Shown here one piece after another: positions 36,209-47,836 of a stretch of DNA of 64,000 nt. The notes under the pieces were generated by a model that worked only from the letters and a program-made list of their open reading frames with translations, had not been told where the DNA came from and made no database searches. Within the stretch, counting starts at the first letter, position 1, and every line of letters begins with the position of its first letter. The stretch is from Rhytidiadelphus loreus (taxonomy: Eukaryota > Streptophyta > Bryopsida > Hypnales > Hylocomiaceae), in NCBI GenBank assembly GCA_947034895.1, contig OX344764.1, forward strand, positions 35,776,935-35,840,934. Reading direction: 5' to 3'. A program made the translations under genes and the position numbers.

Positions 36209-37888
36209 TCAGTTCCTTCGAGAGGGGGCATCGGTGGCCATTTCCAGTATGGTCGCTCCGATCCCATTTCTTAGAGCCCATTACTTCACTTGCAGAATAA
36301 TCAAGCTTTAGTGGTTAGTGAGTCAACATTTTTGTTGAGATTGATCTCAACGCGGCATTTTTATTCTTGATGCAATTCTTCGGAATGGAAATTGATTAAT
36401 AATTTCGTGGATCCTGAAGTTGGGTTCACTTCAATTCGCAATTGCGTTAAACATCTGCTCATGGCTTTGGTCCCAGTGTGTCTTTACTCGATCACATAAT
36501 CATTGAACAAGGCGGCTATCACGGATTGTATTGGTGGGCAAGGATATGAGTACATTTACGCAATTCACCCCAAGGGACACCCCGACTCTCTGCGAAGTGA
36601 ATGATAAGTACATTTTAGCAGCTCATTGGAGCTGCTAATAATTCCAACCGAAAGGGTGATTTGCACAAATTCCAAGCCTGTCCAGATTCTCACCGTTATT
36701 TACAACTGAGCGGCTGATGCCACTGCGGTTAATTCATTCATTGGAAACAATTCAGAGCGCCAAAATTTCGTCATTCAATTGCAGGATGCTTTAAATACGA
36801 GGACTGGTATCGATCTAAGCGTCCAGATGGGCGTTTGAAGGCGTCTCGATTTCGTGAATTTCTGCCAATTTCACGAATTTGACGTTAGATAGATTTGAGG
36901 TTGCAAGACAACTTTTAGCCTGGCTCCCATGGCTATGATTATCCAGTTGTTCCAAATTGCTGTTTCTGTTTAGTTCAGACCCGGAATGCGGGAGGAATTT
37001 AAATGATCTCACGAGTTGGAGCGAGTGGAGTTCAGGATAGCAACCCCGATAATAACATCTGATTGTGCTTTGTGTACAATATACTCACATATGAACTACT
37101 CCTTGAGTCGATTCTCATCCCCCCAGTCAGTTATTTCACGGCCTTGATTAATTGATTCCCCAATTTACGCGAATCCTTTGTTGCGAGTGCTTTGTTAATG
37201 TTTGCCGCACAGGCCTCTGGGACAGCCATAGTCACAACGCACGCCTGCCAGGGTTGTGAAACGTCAGGGACAGAAACATGAGCCAGAACAGCACGTGTAT
37301 GAGCAATCGTTTGCTCCTTACAAGCACTTGACCTGGGCTACAGCGAGTTCCTCGTAGCAACTCCAGCTTTGCATCAAGTGAATCGAAACTCTCGTTTTGT
37401 TGAGCACTCATATCGCTAAAACTAGCACCAATTGCTCACAGGATTACAGCTTGGGGAGTTCTGGCGTGAGGAATTAGAACTTGGGGTTGTTAAGATTGCG
37501 GAGTGAGGCATCACCCGCGGCACTGCGCTTAGTTATTGACGAGTGGAAGTAGGGTTTCTGCGGGGTCAGGGGTCTCTTTGAAGAGGAGCTTTTTGTGGGA
37601 GGATATCGTTACCATCCTATTCGGGGCTCCGTGATGTGAGGACGTGCAGTTTCGATTTATTCACCACATACCGGGCTAGCAATGGCGACACAATTCATGA
37701 CTCGCCATGGTTATCATGCATTTCCGGAGATTGATGGGAAGGAAAGACCAACGAGAATGACCAGGAGCAGTGTGCACATGAGAGAGCGACCTGGACCGTT
37801 AGTGTTAAATTATATGGAGACAAAATGAGTGATGTGAGAGTGTAAATCCATGATCATAGAAGAGATGTATCAGTACTAGATGTGATCA

Positions 37889-39289
37889 AGTGATGCCAGT
37901 CATATAGTTAGACTTCGTCTAAGAAATAATTTGTCATTCTTCCAAAACCAGCGCACATTCTTGTTGAGCGGACATGAACGGAGCACGTTTTTTTAACAGG
38001 AAGTGCTAAAAAGGCAATATAAAATTTTGTAGTGGTGCTTCAAATTTCAACATTGATCCAGTTTTTTGATAGAGGATATCAAATTAGCACGTTTCACATG
38101 TGCAATTGTGCATGAATCGGTTTTCATCCACAATCTGGAGATTTCATACAAGATTTTTTCTGAATTTTAAGTTTTCTGGCGAGAGCTTCATGATTTGTTG
38201 CCTTTTTTAGCCAATTTATTTTTCTGTCGTGCAATCTGGCACTATAATGCGCCCCCCCCCCCAAACCCTGAAACGGAGCGTTTGGATTGCGATCAATAAG
38301 CTTTCAGGCCCTCAAAACTGCGAACCAGCTACAGGGAACCAGATGAAATTGTAATCTTCTTGGTAGGTATTCAAAAGAAGATTACCAAATATGTTCTTCT
38401 TGGTACGAACATTAAATTAGCTCGAATATGTTGTCTGTAGTGTGCCAAACCTCTGTTTTATTTCCTGGTTGAAAGGGACAGATTTTGTTGTTGCATGTAG
38501 ATGTGTGGAGAAGAGAAAATTGCAGCTTCTGGGAGAGATATATGCTTGTGATGCAATTTCCAGTGCACTTGATCCCAACTAGCCAGGGGGAGAGAAAAAG
38601 GAGTACATGTACAAATGAGCACTGCACTAACTCATGTCTGGTGTGCACTCACAACAAGCTAGCGCTGCAGCAATTAAAAGTGTTTGCAATGTGCAAGAAA
38701 CGATTCAACAAACAAAATGATTCAATTAATGAAAAAATATGTCGCACACACTAGCTAATGCTGGATATGCATGTAGCCAAATAGCGCAAGAATGAATTAT
38801 CTATACTTCAGTGGTCAATCCTAGTGGACACACGCACTACCTTAGGCTGCTGCGTGACTGTCTACAGATCAAAAATCATCGCAAGAATGTTCACTGACAA
38901 CTATTTAAAATGCATTAGAATCGAAATCAGTCACAAATCAGGGATGGGGTCGATTAGTCGATAGCTTGACCCAGCACCAACTAGCTACATCTGGCATTCA
39001 ATCTTCGTTTTCCCTCGTCTTGCTAACCTTATCTGGGCGATGAAGAACACCATCCACTGCGAGCAATCAGGGAAATTGAATTCATGTTAAAAACGACGAT
39101 AGAGAAAAGCGATCAAGGGCTAAAAATGTTGGCGAATTAAATCACAAGCATGCTGGAAATAAATAAATACGAACTTCAATTTGAACAGCATTGATAAGAG
39201 AGATGAAATCACGACGAGCTCAATACGTGATGACATCGTGTGCATTTCAACATAAAAACAAGTGAGACTGCTCAAGACAGTAAGTTCAC
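37889..39289. other. Intergenic, no gene seen
   Basis: No recognisable gene or transposon end. A run of 12 C residues lies at 38252-38263. The frames at 38412-38648 and 38485-38754 overlap on opposite strands and show no domain. Confidence 0.4.
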
Positions 39290-41234
39290 TTACGCGAGAC
39301 AACTCTGCTGAGGGGTATTAGCAGTTTCACAGTCCTGGTCAGATCCACATGGACAACAAGTTCCCGCTTTGCAGATATGAAATCCGTTTTCCTTATCTCC
39401 GCACGAATTCGCACAGGCACCGCAATTATAAATGTCGTCGATAATCGGGACCTCGCAGCCATCTTCAGCGTCGCCATTGCAATCCTTGAATCCGTCCTTG
39501 CAGGTAAACCCGCACTTTCCACCAGTGCAGTATGGAATGGCATTCGGAGGACAGGGGCACTTGTTGTTACAATCCCCACAGTTCATAACGTCGGTTTGGA
39601 ACGTCGTGGTGTCGACCTCGCAGCCGTCCGCCGCCTCGCCATTGCAGTCCTTGAACCCGTCCTTGCAAGTGTACCCACACGTTCCAGCAGCGCAAGTCGG
39701 AACGGTGTTATCAGGACAGTCGCATTTGTTTTCACAACCGCCACAGTTCAAGGGGTCTGTTTCCAAAGAGACCTCGCAGCCATCGGCAGCATGGCCATTG
39801 CAATCCTCGAATCCGGCCTTGCAGGTGAACCCACACACTCCATCAGCACAAGTAGGAATGGCATTTGGAGGAGAGGGGCATATGTTTCCACAAGCTCCAC
39901 AGTTCAACGTGTCGACTTGCAGAGTCGCGTCAGTGACTTCGCAGCCATCCGTCAACAAGCCATTGCAATCGTTGAATCCCTCGTTGCAGCACTTGATGCC
40001 ACAAGTACCACTCGAGCACAACGGTTGCGCATTGGGAATGTTGCCCGCCGCCCCACAAGCACCGCAGTTCAAAACGTCGGAGGCGAGGGTGATTTCGCAG
40101 CCGTCCTTTGCCAAGCCATTGCAATCCGTGTATCCGTCCTTGCAGGTATACCTGCAGCTCCCAGCGGTGCAGGTGGGATTGGAATATGGAGGGCAGACAC
40201 ACTTATGCCCGCAAGTGCCGCAGTTCAAGATGTCGGTGTCAAGCGCGACTTCGCAGGCATTTGCTAACTTTCTATCACAATTGGCGAAGCCTTTGTAGCA
40301 CTGAATCCCGCACTGGCCGTAGCAGCACACACCATCCGCGTTGACCGCCTTGGCACATTGCACTCCGCATGCGCCACAGTTCTTAATGTCGGTCTTCAAC
40401 TGCGCCTCACACCCATCCAGCGCGAGGTTGTTGTTGCAATCCTTCCACCCAGTCTGGCAAACACCGGTGCACGTGCTGTTAAAGCACTTGGGACCGAGGG
40501 TGTTAGCGTACAGGGGACACTTCTTCCCGCAGTTCCCGCAATTGTTGATGTCCATCTGAACGCAAGTCTCGCACCCGTTCTGGTCCTTAAGGTCGCAATT
40601 CTTGTACGCCTTGGTGCACGTAAATCCGCACTTGAAGTTGGAGCAGGCGGGAAAAGAGTGAGGCGGTGCGCTGCACTTGACGCCGCAGTCGCCGCAGTTG
40701 TTCACATCGGTCTTGACGTATGTTAAACAGCGACCTTTGTGGTTGTCGCCACAGTTCTTGTATCCAGTGGGACAAGTTGCCGGCGATCCATAACTTGCAC
40801 CTGCACATAAAAAACGGAATATGATTAGTCAGTGCAATGAACCGACATTTCAAAGCCGTTACATTGGGGCATTCGGAAACAAGATCTGAACTAATTAAGA
40901 ACAGCACAGCGGTTTATTTCAGGCACTGAAATTTCGCATCTTTACTAGATCGACTTGAGTTCTAGAGTTTTAATTGAGGGCAACAAAAATCACATGGCTC
41001 TGATTAGTTGAAAGTCACATTATGGCACCAAATCTTCAAAAGATAAGTTTATGGAAGCATTAACATGCAGACTGATGTAAACCTAAATATTCAATTGCAA
41101 ACTAAGACATTCAACCAGTAGATGAAAATGAATTAAATATACTACACACCTGTAACTTGTTGAGAGCAGCAGATCAGCTGCATCGCCAGGATAAGTAAAG
41201 AACTGACTGTTGCAGAATGCAATATGGACGCCAT
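39290..41234 (-). CDS. Secreted cysteine-rich repeat protein (nine NCGxC repeats)
   Basis: Exon 1 is 41234-41150 (85 bp), intron 41149-40801 (349 bp, GTGTGTAG...TATGTGCAG), exon 2 40800-39290 (1511 bp), giving 531 residues. Exon 1 encodes a signal peptide, MASILHSATVSSLLILAMQ... The splice joins QQVTG to ASYGSPATCPTGYKNCG. The rest is nine repeats of 40-50 residues with a pattern of the type DxxNCGxCGxxC, P.C..G.CG..C..GF.DCNG, DGCEV; some cysteines are lost in repeat 5. The tail is CCPCGSDQDCET... Such arrays resemble the NCG.CG motif of plant STIG1 proteins and the DCNG/DGCE repeats of secreted bacterial proteins. An extracellular, disulfide-rich, possibly cell-wall or adhesive role is inference. 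The stop overlaps a GTAAGTG donor-like sequence, so an additional 3' exon cannot be excluded. Confidence 0.85.
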
Positions 41235-41480
41235 GAGATTGAGCTAGCTCCAAGCTTACTAATAAGTTCCTCAATCAAACAGTCTTGCTAGGAAGATAGA
41301 AGTATGCGAACTGTAAGTATGAAATCTGACTGGCGATATAAGTCACGAACGTCGACTTGTCAAGAGTCAAGAATGAAGACAAAGAAAGTCTCTCATGGAG
41401 GTTGTTGAAGCAGCTAGAGCTGCTGCTGCACGAAAGCTTCAACCAATCCTTGCTCACTCATTTCTGCTTCTTCTCTGCAG

Positions 41481-41488
41481 TTTATATA
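41481..41488 (-). promoter_or_regulatory. TATA box of the cysteine-rich repeat gene
   Basis: TATATAAA on the minus strand, about 250 bp upstream of the start codon. The leader in between has no strong in-frame start before 41234. Confidence 0.5.
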
Positions 41489-41499
41489 ATTACTGTCCA

Positions 41500-44400
41500 C
41501 TGCAGCCGCAATTGGCATGAGCTGGCTGTGGGAGGCTTTTGACTTTGGGCCCTTTAGCTACCTGCTTCGAGAGACAATCAACTTGATAATATATAGTCGA
41601 TATCCAGAGTATGTAGATCGGTAATCGAGATTTAGAAAGTCCACACCGGGCGCGCTCTGCAACAGAAACAGCGTGGCAAACACCTCAAGGTTTGGGTTGC
41701 TGAAGGTTTGCTTCGTTGTGAATGTTGGGAGATCTAAACTCATTCGAATTTTTTCTGTTTTTACTGACGTTCACTATTCAATTTCTTTTTTTAAAATGCG
41801 AAGGTTTACTTACAGAGATACAAAGGATGAAACTTGTGAGTAAAGCATCCGGAATACGCTGCACGCAGTGCGCGCGTCACAATTCGTATAAAATGAATAT
41901 TATTGCATCTCGCAGCTTTTGTCGCTGCCCTCTACAAACTTTACCGACCTAGGTCAACGTAATGAGCTGCATGCGAGCGAACATTCTTTGACATCGAAAC
42001 TTTATCGTTGACATCGAGAAAATTGGTCGCACCGACCCCTCGCTGCCTCGCCAATGCAACCTGTCAAGTTGCATCGTTACTGATATGGTGAGTCATATTT
42101 GCAAAAATGGCCTGTTTCATTGCGTCATATTTGTTAAAATGACTTGCTTTATTGCGCCAAAATTGTAACAGTCAAGTGCACATACATGCAGAGCTCGAAA
42201 ACATGGATTCCCTGGTAGATTCGTCTTCACATTGTTCGGAATGAGCAGTGAATAAAAACCGGTTTCCTTTGCACAAGGCGATTCAATGACATGATGACTT
42301 ACTAATGCGAATTGGAAAGCAAATGCTGTCGTTTGTCACTTGATCAGAAGTGGCAAGCACTGCCCACACACTTGACGTGATCACTTGGAGACTCTGATGT
42401 CGGAAGAAATGGATATGTTGAGTATGTTGTTTTGATATGCTTTGCAAGTACATTGCTTTGGTCCAAATCGATCATTCCTCGGCATCACGTCTAACGTTAG
42501 TATTCCCTTCTGTCCAAAATTCCAAATACGTTTTCAAATATCAGGTTTTGAGAATGTTGAGTATCTATAATAAAATGAAGTATTCATTTTGTCTTGTACT
42601 GATCTCGCACCCCCAAATTACAAATAAACAAAATCACTCACTTATTCAATACATGGGCAATATATGGGCTTTGCACAAAAACATCTCTTTTGGAACTTTG
42701 TCCACTATTTTATACCTTAAATTACCTTGAATTAGGTTGTTTGATTGTTTGATATGCTAAGATCTATGAATTCATGCATATGTTGGTAACATTCTTGGTA
42801 CCATTGGAAAGTTCTTTGCTTAAAGGGGTACACAGACTTTGTTTCATAGCATTTGGACTTACAATGTGAAAGTTATTGAATTTCAAAGTATTTATGAATT
42901 AGAAAATTGAATTAAATTATCTTTTATTTTGGTGAAAAAGATAACTTTTACACCACATGTCCAAACACCATGAAACAAAGCCCTTACACTCCTTTATACA
43001 TAGATTTTTCTATTTGTATCAAGAGCACAACTTCTCGCACTACAACAATGTCTTTGCACTCCTTCATGCATAAAAGATATTGATTTTCAAAAAATTTAGA
43101 AATTAAAAAATTAGAACATTATTTTTACTTTTATTTTGGCTATGACAATGACACATGGTTGTAATGCATTTAGGTGATTAGGTTCAATTTCAAGGGATTT
43201 AATTTGTTTTAATGTAAAAATTCTTGTGGCTTTTCTAACAAAGAATAAAAAAATGGAATTATATACATAGAATGAATTTTTTCGAGGACAATAATAGCAT
43301 TAAAAGACCAATTCTATAAGTTCTTAATACATGTATCATAGGCCAAGCTACCCAATTGTTTGTTCTTTTTAATAAAAATTTAAGATTTTCTTATTATAAA
43401 TAAAGCAATTTCTAAAGAAGAAGAAAGAAAGGTAACTCTAGTATGATTGTATGAAAGATCAACTTGATGAATAAAGAGTTTATTGAGAATAACTCAACTA
43501 TCTAAGCCTTATGGACCTAAATGGTGAATTTCATGATCCTTGAAGTCTCTATTAATTTGTTAAGAGGTAGATCCTATAAAGAACCAACATGTTCTTTCCA
43601 AGGTTTTTTCCTCCAAATTTTTTATCAAGGTCCTATATAAGTATATAACAATGACATCATTTGATCTACCACCATAGTTAGTTTGATTGTAGTGGTAAGT
43701 AACCCACTAGCATCCAAATTTGAACTCATGACTACCTCACCAATGTACAACACCCTCTACAAGGTAAGGTAACCCTTGTGAGTGGTGACTATATTGCATA
43801 GTGATCTTTATACATTCTATAGTATATATTCAAAGTTAGATGTTTCTATATGCCTAGAGTTTTCTATTAATGCCAATAAAATGATTCATAATTTGTTTAT
43901 GATGTAGCATTGGCCATGTTTTTCCTTTGCATTTTCTTGTTTGTGCAAAAAACATTATAGACGTTACCTTACTTTCTAAAGGGCATTGTACCAAGGTTAA
44001 ATCCATTGCTCAAGGCACTGAGCCAAGACTATAGGTGCCTAATTATTAAAAAAGTTTATATACAAGCCTAGCTAAGTTACTAGAGGTGTAGATATATATG
44101 CATAGTCATCTAGTGCAAACCTATAACCTTGTGGATAAGGTAGAGGTAGCTATTTTGGACATCCCCCTTGTAATGGCTTTTTAGGATGACCTATAGTCGA
44201 CAATAGTTGGATGTATTGTTCATTGAAAAAGATTATCTTTTTCTACCCTCTGGTCTACTTATCTCTCTTCTTCCATTAGTTAGGGAGACTAAAGTTCTTA
44301 AGTTAATTACTACAAGTGAGTCTATGAGACTCGAATGGTTTTGAATGAAAAATCTACATTCACATTCATTTGAATAAAATATTCATTTTTGAGGGAAACA

Positions 44401-44672
44401 AAATCATTCTTTTGCATTCTTCCTCATCCTTATTTTTGCACAAATTGAGCTCAATTTCTCAACAAATTCTCCATATCCTATATCATAAAATGCTTAAGTT
44501 ATTTGTTATAGGTACCTCTACTTTAATTTCACATAATCTTTTTGCCTATGTAAGTACAGATGTTAAGTTTTTTTCAAATTGAGTCCATGTGGTACCACAA
44601 ATAATATTGGATTTTCATACAACATGCCCAACTCAATGAGGATGTCAAATGTCCACACCTAATGGTACTTTT
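41500..44672. other. Long AT-rich intergenic region
   Basis: The part to about 42430 has mixed composition; the rest is AT-rich. No gene is supported. A foldback lies at 42790-43030. Confidence 0.45.
42790..43030. mobile_element. Foldback element
   Basis: The left arm (about 42793-42890, with GTACCATTGGAAAG, GGGGTACACAGACTTTGTTTC and CATTTGGAC) is repeated inverted in the right arm (about 42935-43030, with GTCCAAACACCATGAAACAA and AGTGTAAGGGCT-type complement). A related single arm occurs at 53280-53350. MITE-like; ends not fixed. Confidence 0.5.
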
Positions 44673-45397
44673 GGGTGATTGCAAGAAAAACTGGTCCTAT
44701 TTCGCGTCACAATTGAAGTGACGGAGTTGCTATCAGTTGTAACTTTTGGAAAATGAAGCCGATGGACTTGAAATTTTTATTGAAGATGGCTAACTCAAAA
44801 AGCATGAGATTCATTATTTTTCATAAATTTTGAAAAATAATTTTATAATTAAATGTCAATTTAGCTAATTTGTCACACTTTGTGGTTTAGGGTTTTTTAG
44901 TATTGTGGAGCATCAAAAAATTAAGACGTTCACTTGAATTTTTTGTGGGCTATTTCCACAAAAAATGAGCATGTGCCCACCAAAGGGCATTCAAAAAAAC
45001 ACAATTCTTTGTCCTCGACATGCATGCAAATAGGAGTCCCTTACACATAGCACTCCAAACATTCATGATGATTTCAACTTCTAGTTTCTAGTGAAATGTA
45101 ATCACTATCAAGTCTTAATAAATGGCCAATTTTTAGTCTTTATTTATTCATAATTTTCTAATTACTATTAATTACTATTTAATTTTATCTACTTTCTGTG
45201 ACAAACTGTCGTTTTTGTCAAATAGTACTGATGTAATACTTATAAGTAGTCAAAAGTATTGTTGGCCGTTGATTTGAAAAATCAACAGTTGAGATTGTTC
45301 CGTTTTATAGTACTATAGTACTTGTAGTACTGAGCGCAAAAAATCACAATTTTGGTAGAACGCTACCAAAATTGTTTAGTCTTTCTTGCAATCACCT
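44673..45397. mobile_element. Non-autonomous transposon, GGGTGATTGC family (member D)
   Basis: It begins GGGTGATTGCAAGAAAAACT and ends AGTCTTTCTTGCAATCACCT. The flanking TTTT on both sides fits a 4-bp target duplication, though low complexity makes this weak. The first 450 bp match 58053-58500 closely. No coding capacity. Confidence 0.7.
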
Positions 45398-45850
45398 TTT
45401 TACACCTTATGTTTGGTAACAACAATTATAAAATCATAATAGCTTTGACAAAGGCTTAAAGGTGCTAGTTTCATGGAAACATTAGTTTTGAGTTTGGTTT
45501 GGCATTGGCAATTGGCTTGTCAAAATTAGGATCATCATAAGTTATCAATCATTCATGCTTGGAGCATAACATTCAATAATCTTCAGAATGGCTACCTTTT
45601 TTCCTCCCAAGTCCTCATCTACAAAATTCATCCACACATCATGGAGAATAAAATAAGTTTCAATACCAATGTCACTTGATCATCTACCAATAAAACAACT
45701 TTGATGACAAAATGAAGATAATGTGTCATTGACATTTGTGGGAATGAAGGATGGGGACATTATTTTTATAATGATATTCTTTTCCATCATGAACTGTCAA
45801 AGGGTATGGAATAATGTGAAGATGAGAGCTTGATCGCTAATTGTCAAAAT

Positions 45851-46231
45851 GTAGGAATTATGTCTCAATTAAAATTTCAAACCTCATTTAGGCATAGTAG
45901 AATAGATTTTAAAAAAAATTGAACTATGAAAAGGTTTTTAGTATATTTAACTTTCATCTTCAGAAAATTCATTTGTAAATTTGAGCCTCAAATCAAAAGT
46001 TATAGACAAAATTCAAAGAGTACATTTGAAAATGTCAAAGAAAATGTCCCTTCCAACCTCTCTCTAAAATTTGTCTACAACTTTTGACTAAAGGCTCTAA
46101 ATATTAGATGAATTCTTAAAAATTAATTTTAAATTGATTTCCCAACTTTTCTGAGATCCAAGTTTTTTGAAAAAAATTATTCTACTATACTTAAATGAGG
46201 TTTGAAATTTTATTTTGAATTCAATTCCTAC
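45851..46231. mobile_element. Foldback MITE, GTAGGAATT ends
   Basis: The left arm GTAGGAATT ... AAAATTTCAAACCTCATTTA is mirrored by the right arm TAAATGAGGTTTGAAATTTT ... AATTCCTAC; the pairing continues inwards through a TAGTAGAATA block to about 160 bp per arm. A related sequence with AACCTCATTGAGGCATAGTA lies at 19305-19440 inside the large CACTA element. Confidence 0.7.
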
Positions 46232-47239
46232 TTTTGACTTAACTATGAGCAATTGACCTCTTAGTGATTCTAATTTATATATCCCACATGGTCTATTTTT
46301 CTTTCTACCACCCCATATGTATATAAAAAGGTTGTCTTCTCAATTCTCAATACAAATTATAAATGACAATGTTACATAATTGCCCATAACACCTTGCACA
46401 ATTGCTATTATGTGAGCTTAGGATCTTGAGCCCATGAGCATAGGAGCTTAGGCTCCTATGTTATAGGCACCTTCCATAGTAATCAGATGTTTATATTATA
46501 AGTAAGTATATTATAGACATCTCCAATAGTTGTAGAGTACCTATGTGCTTAAGCTCAAGGCTTATAGGCTCACATTTCTAGGCTCACATACTAGCACCAT
46601 TGCTTTAGAGACATTGTAGTAGCAATGGAAATATTGCTTTATAGTTTTTTTTCCATAGTATGGCATGCTTTACCATTACTGAACAAAATCTCAATTATGC
46701 AAAATAAGTTTGAGTATCAATATCATTGCAAGAAATTTCAAAATATTCACTTGTAAGAACTAAGAAACAACTAAATACAACTTTATTGTTATAAATTTGT
46801 GCCCTTTGAGTGGTTACTTAGTACTTATTACCATTGTAAATGTCTTTAATACTTATTGTTAGTACCATTGTGCGTATAACTAATCCTTTAGATTCAAGGA
46901 AATTGGATTCAAGGAGAGCTCAAAAATGGTTGTTATAAGCATATAAATATGAATATTGAATATTGTGAAATTGATTCCGACCTCTAATATCATGCTTAAG
47001 TGGATATATTAGACATCTTACATAAATCATTTCCAATATGCCCAATAGAATACAAGCTATAATTTCAGCAAAAGGTGACACCATTAGATGCAAGATAGTG
47101 TATAAAAAAAGATCTAAATTTTTGTATGATTTTGAATTCCACATATATATATGTATTTATTACTATGATTCCAACACAATTTGCGGCTTCAAAATTTGCC
47201 CATTTTTTAATATGAGCACTTGAATTCATGAACTTCTTG
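46232..47239. other. AT-rich sequence, no gene seen
   Basis: Only a short palindrome CATAGGAGCTTAGGCTCCTA near 46438-46459 stands out. No coding evidence. Confidence 0.4.
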
Positions 47240-47600
47240 GTGAATCTGCCTCGGAGCAAAATTCACGAGATTATTCCGCCCCACAGTACGTACTGTACAT
47301 TATGGTCATGGCTGTCCAAGATGCCCATGCGGCAAACATTAACAAAGAGTTCAAATTTTGGGGAATCAATTTAAGTTACCAGTAGTAGTTCTTAAAACTT
47401 CGCGCAATTGAAGGTCGCAATAATTTTGGCACTCTGAATTGCGTCAACTGAATGAATTTGACCACTGCTGCTTCAGCCACAGACTCTAATTATTTGGTAA
47501 ACAATGGTGAGAATCTGGCATGGAATTTGTGCAAACCACACTCTTTAAGTTCGAAAATTATTTACAGGTCCAACGAGACGCTAAGATGACGGGTGGCAAG
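47240..47600. repeat. Detached piece of GDSL 3'-flank sequence
   Basis: It matches, with divergence, the copy 2 flank at about 12500-13100: TGGCTGTCC, GCGGCAAACATTAACAAAG, GGGGAATCAATT, GGCACTCTGAATTG, GGTGAGAATCTGG and GGAATTTGTGCAAA in the same order. It lies on the 3' side of copy 4 but is separated from it by about 2.5 kb, so it is probably copy 4's own flank displaced by insertions. Confidence 0.65.
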
Positions 47601-47836
47601 AAGGTTTTATCATTCTGTTATATTGGTTAAAATGGTGTAATATTCCTGTGCTACCACTCAGACCCGGCCGTCCTCTGGAGCCTGATTGATTTGCTTTTCT
47701 CCTTTCCTCAATGAACAAGGTATCCTTTAGGAAAAAAATTTGAGAGAGATTCATTTTGTATCTATCTATCTGGAGCCTCAGATCTGTACCGGCCTGTCCA
47801 AGTTTTGAATTTTCTGTGGACTTGAATGTCACCATC

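Larger units (their letters stand above)
34420..37888. repeat. Near-identical inverted repeat, arm 2 (partner 11838-15300)
   Basis: It carries GDSL copy 3 and its 3' flank. Homology to the copy 2 arm stops abruptly after GATGTGATCAA at 37888. The corresponding point in arm 1 is within about 15 bp of the edge of the segment missing from copy 1. Confidence 0.85.

Noticed and set aside
39377..40298. Plus-strand frames of 296 and 288 codons opposite the cysteine-rich gene
   Set aside because: Antisense shadows of a repetitive coding exon. The minus-strand frame has the ordered cysteine repeats, a signal peptide and consensus splice sites.
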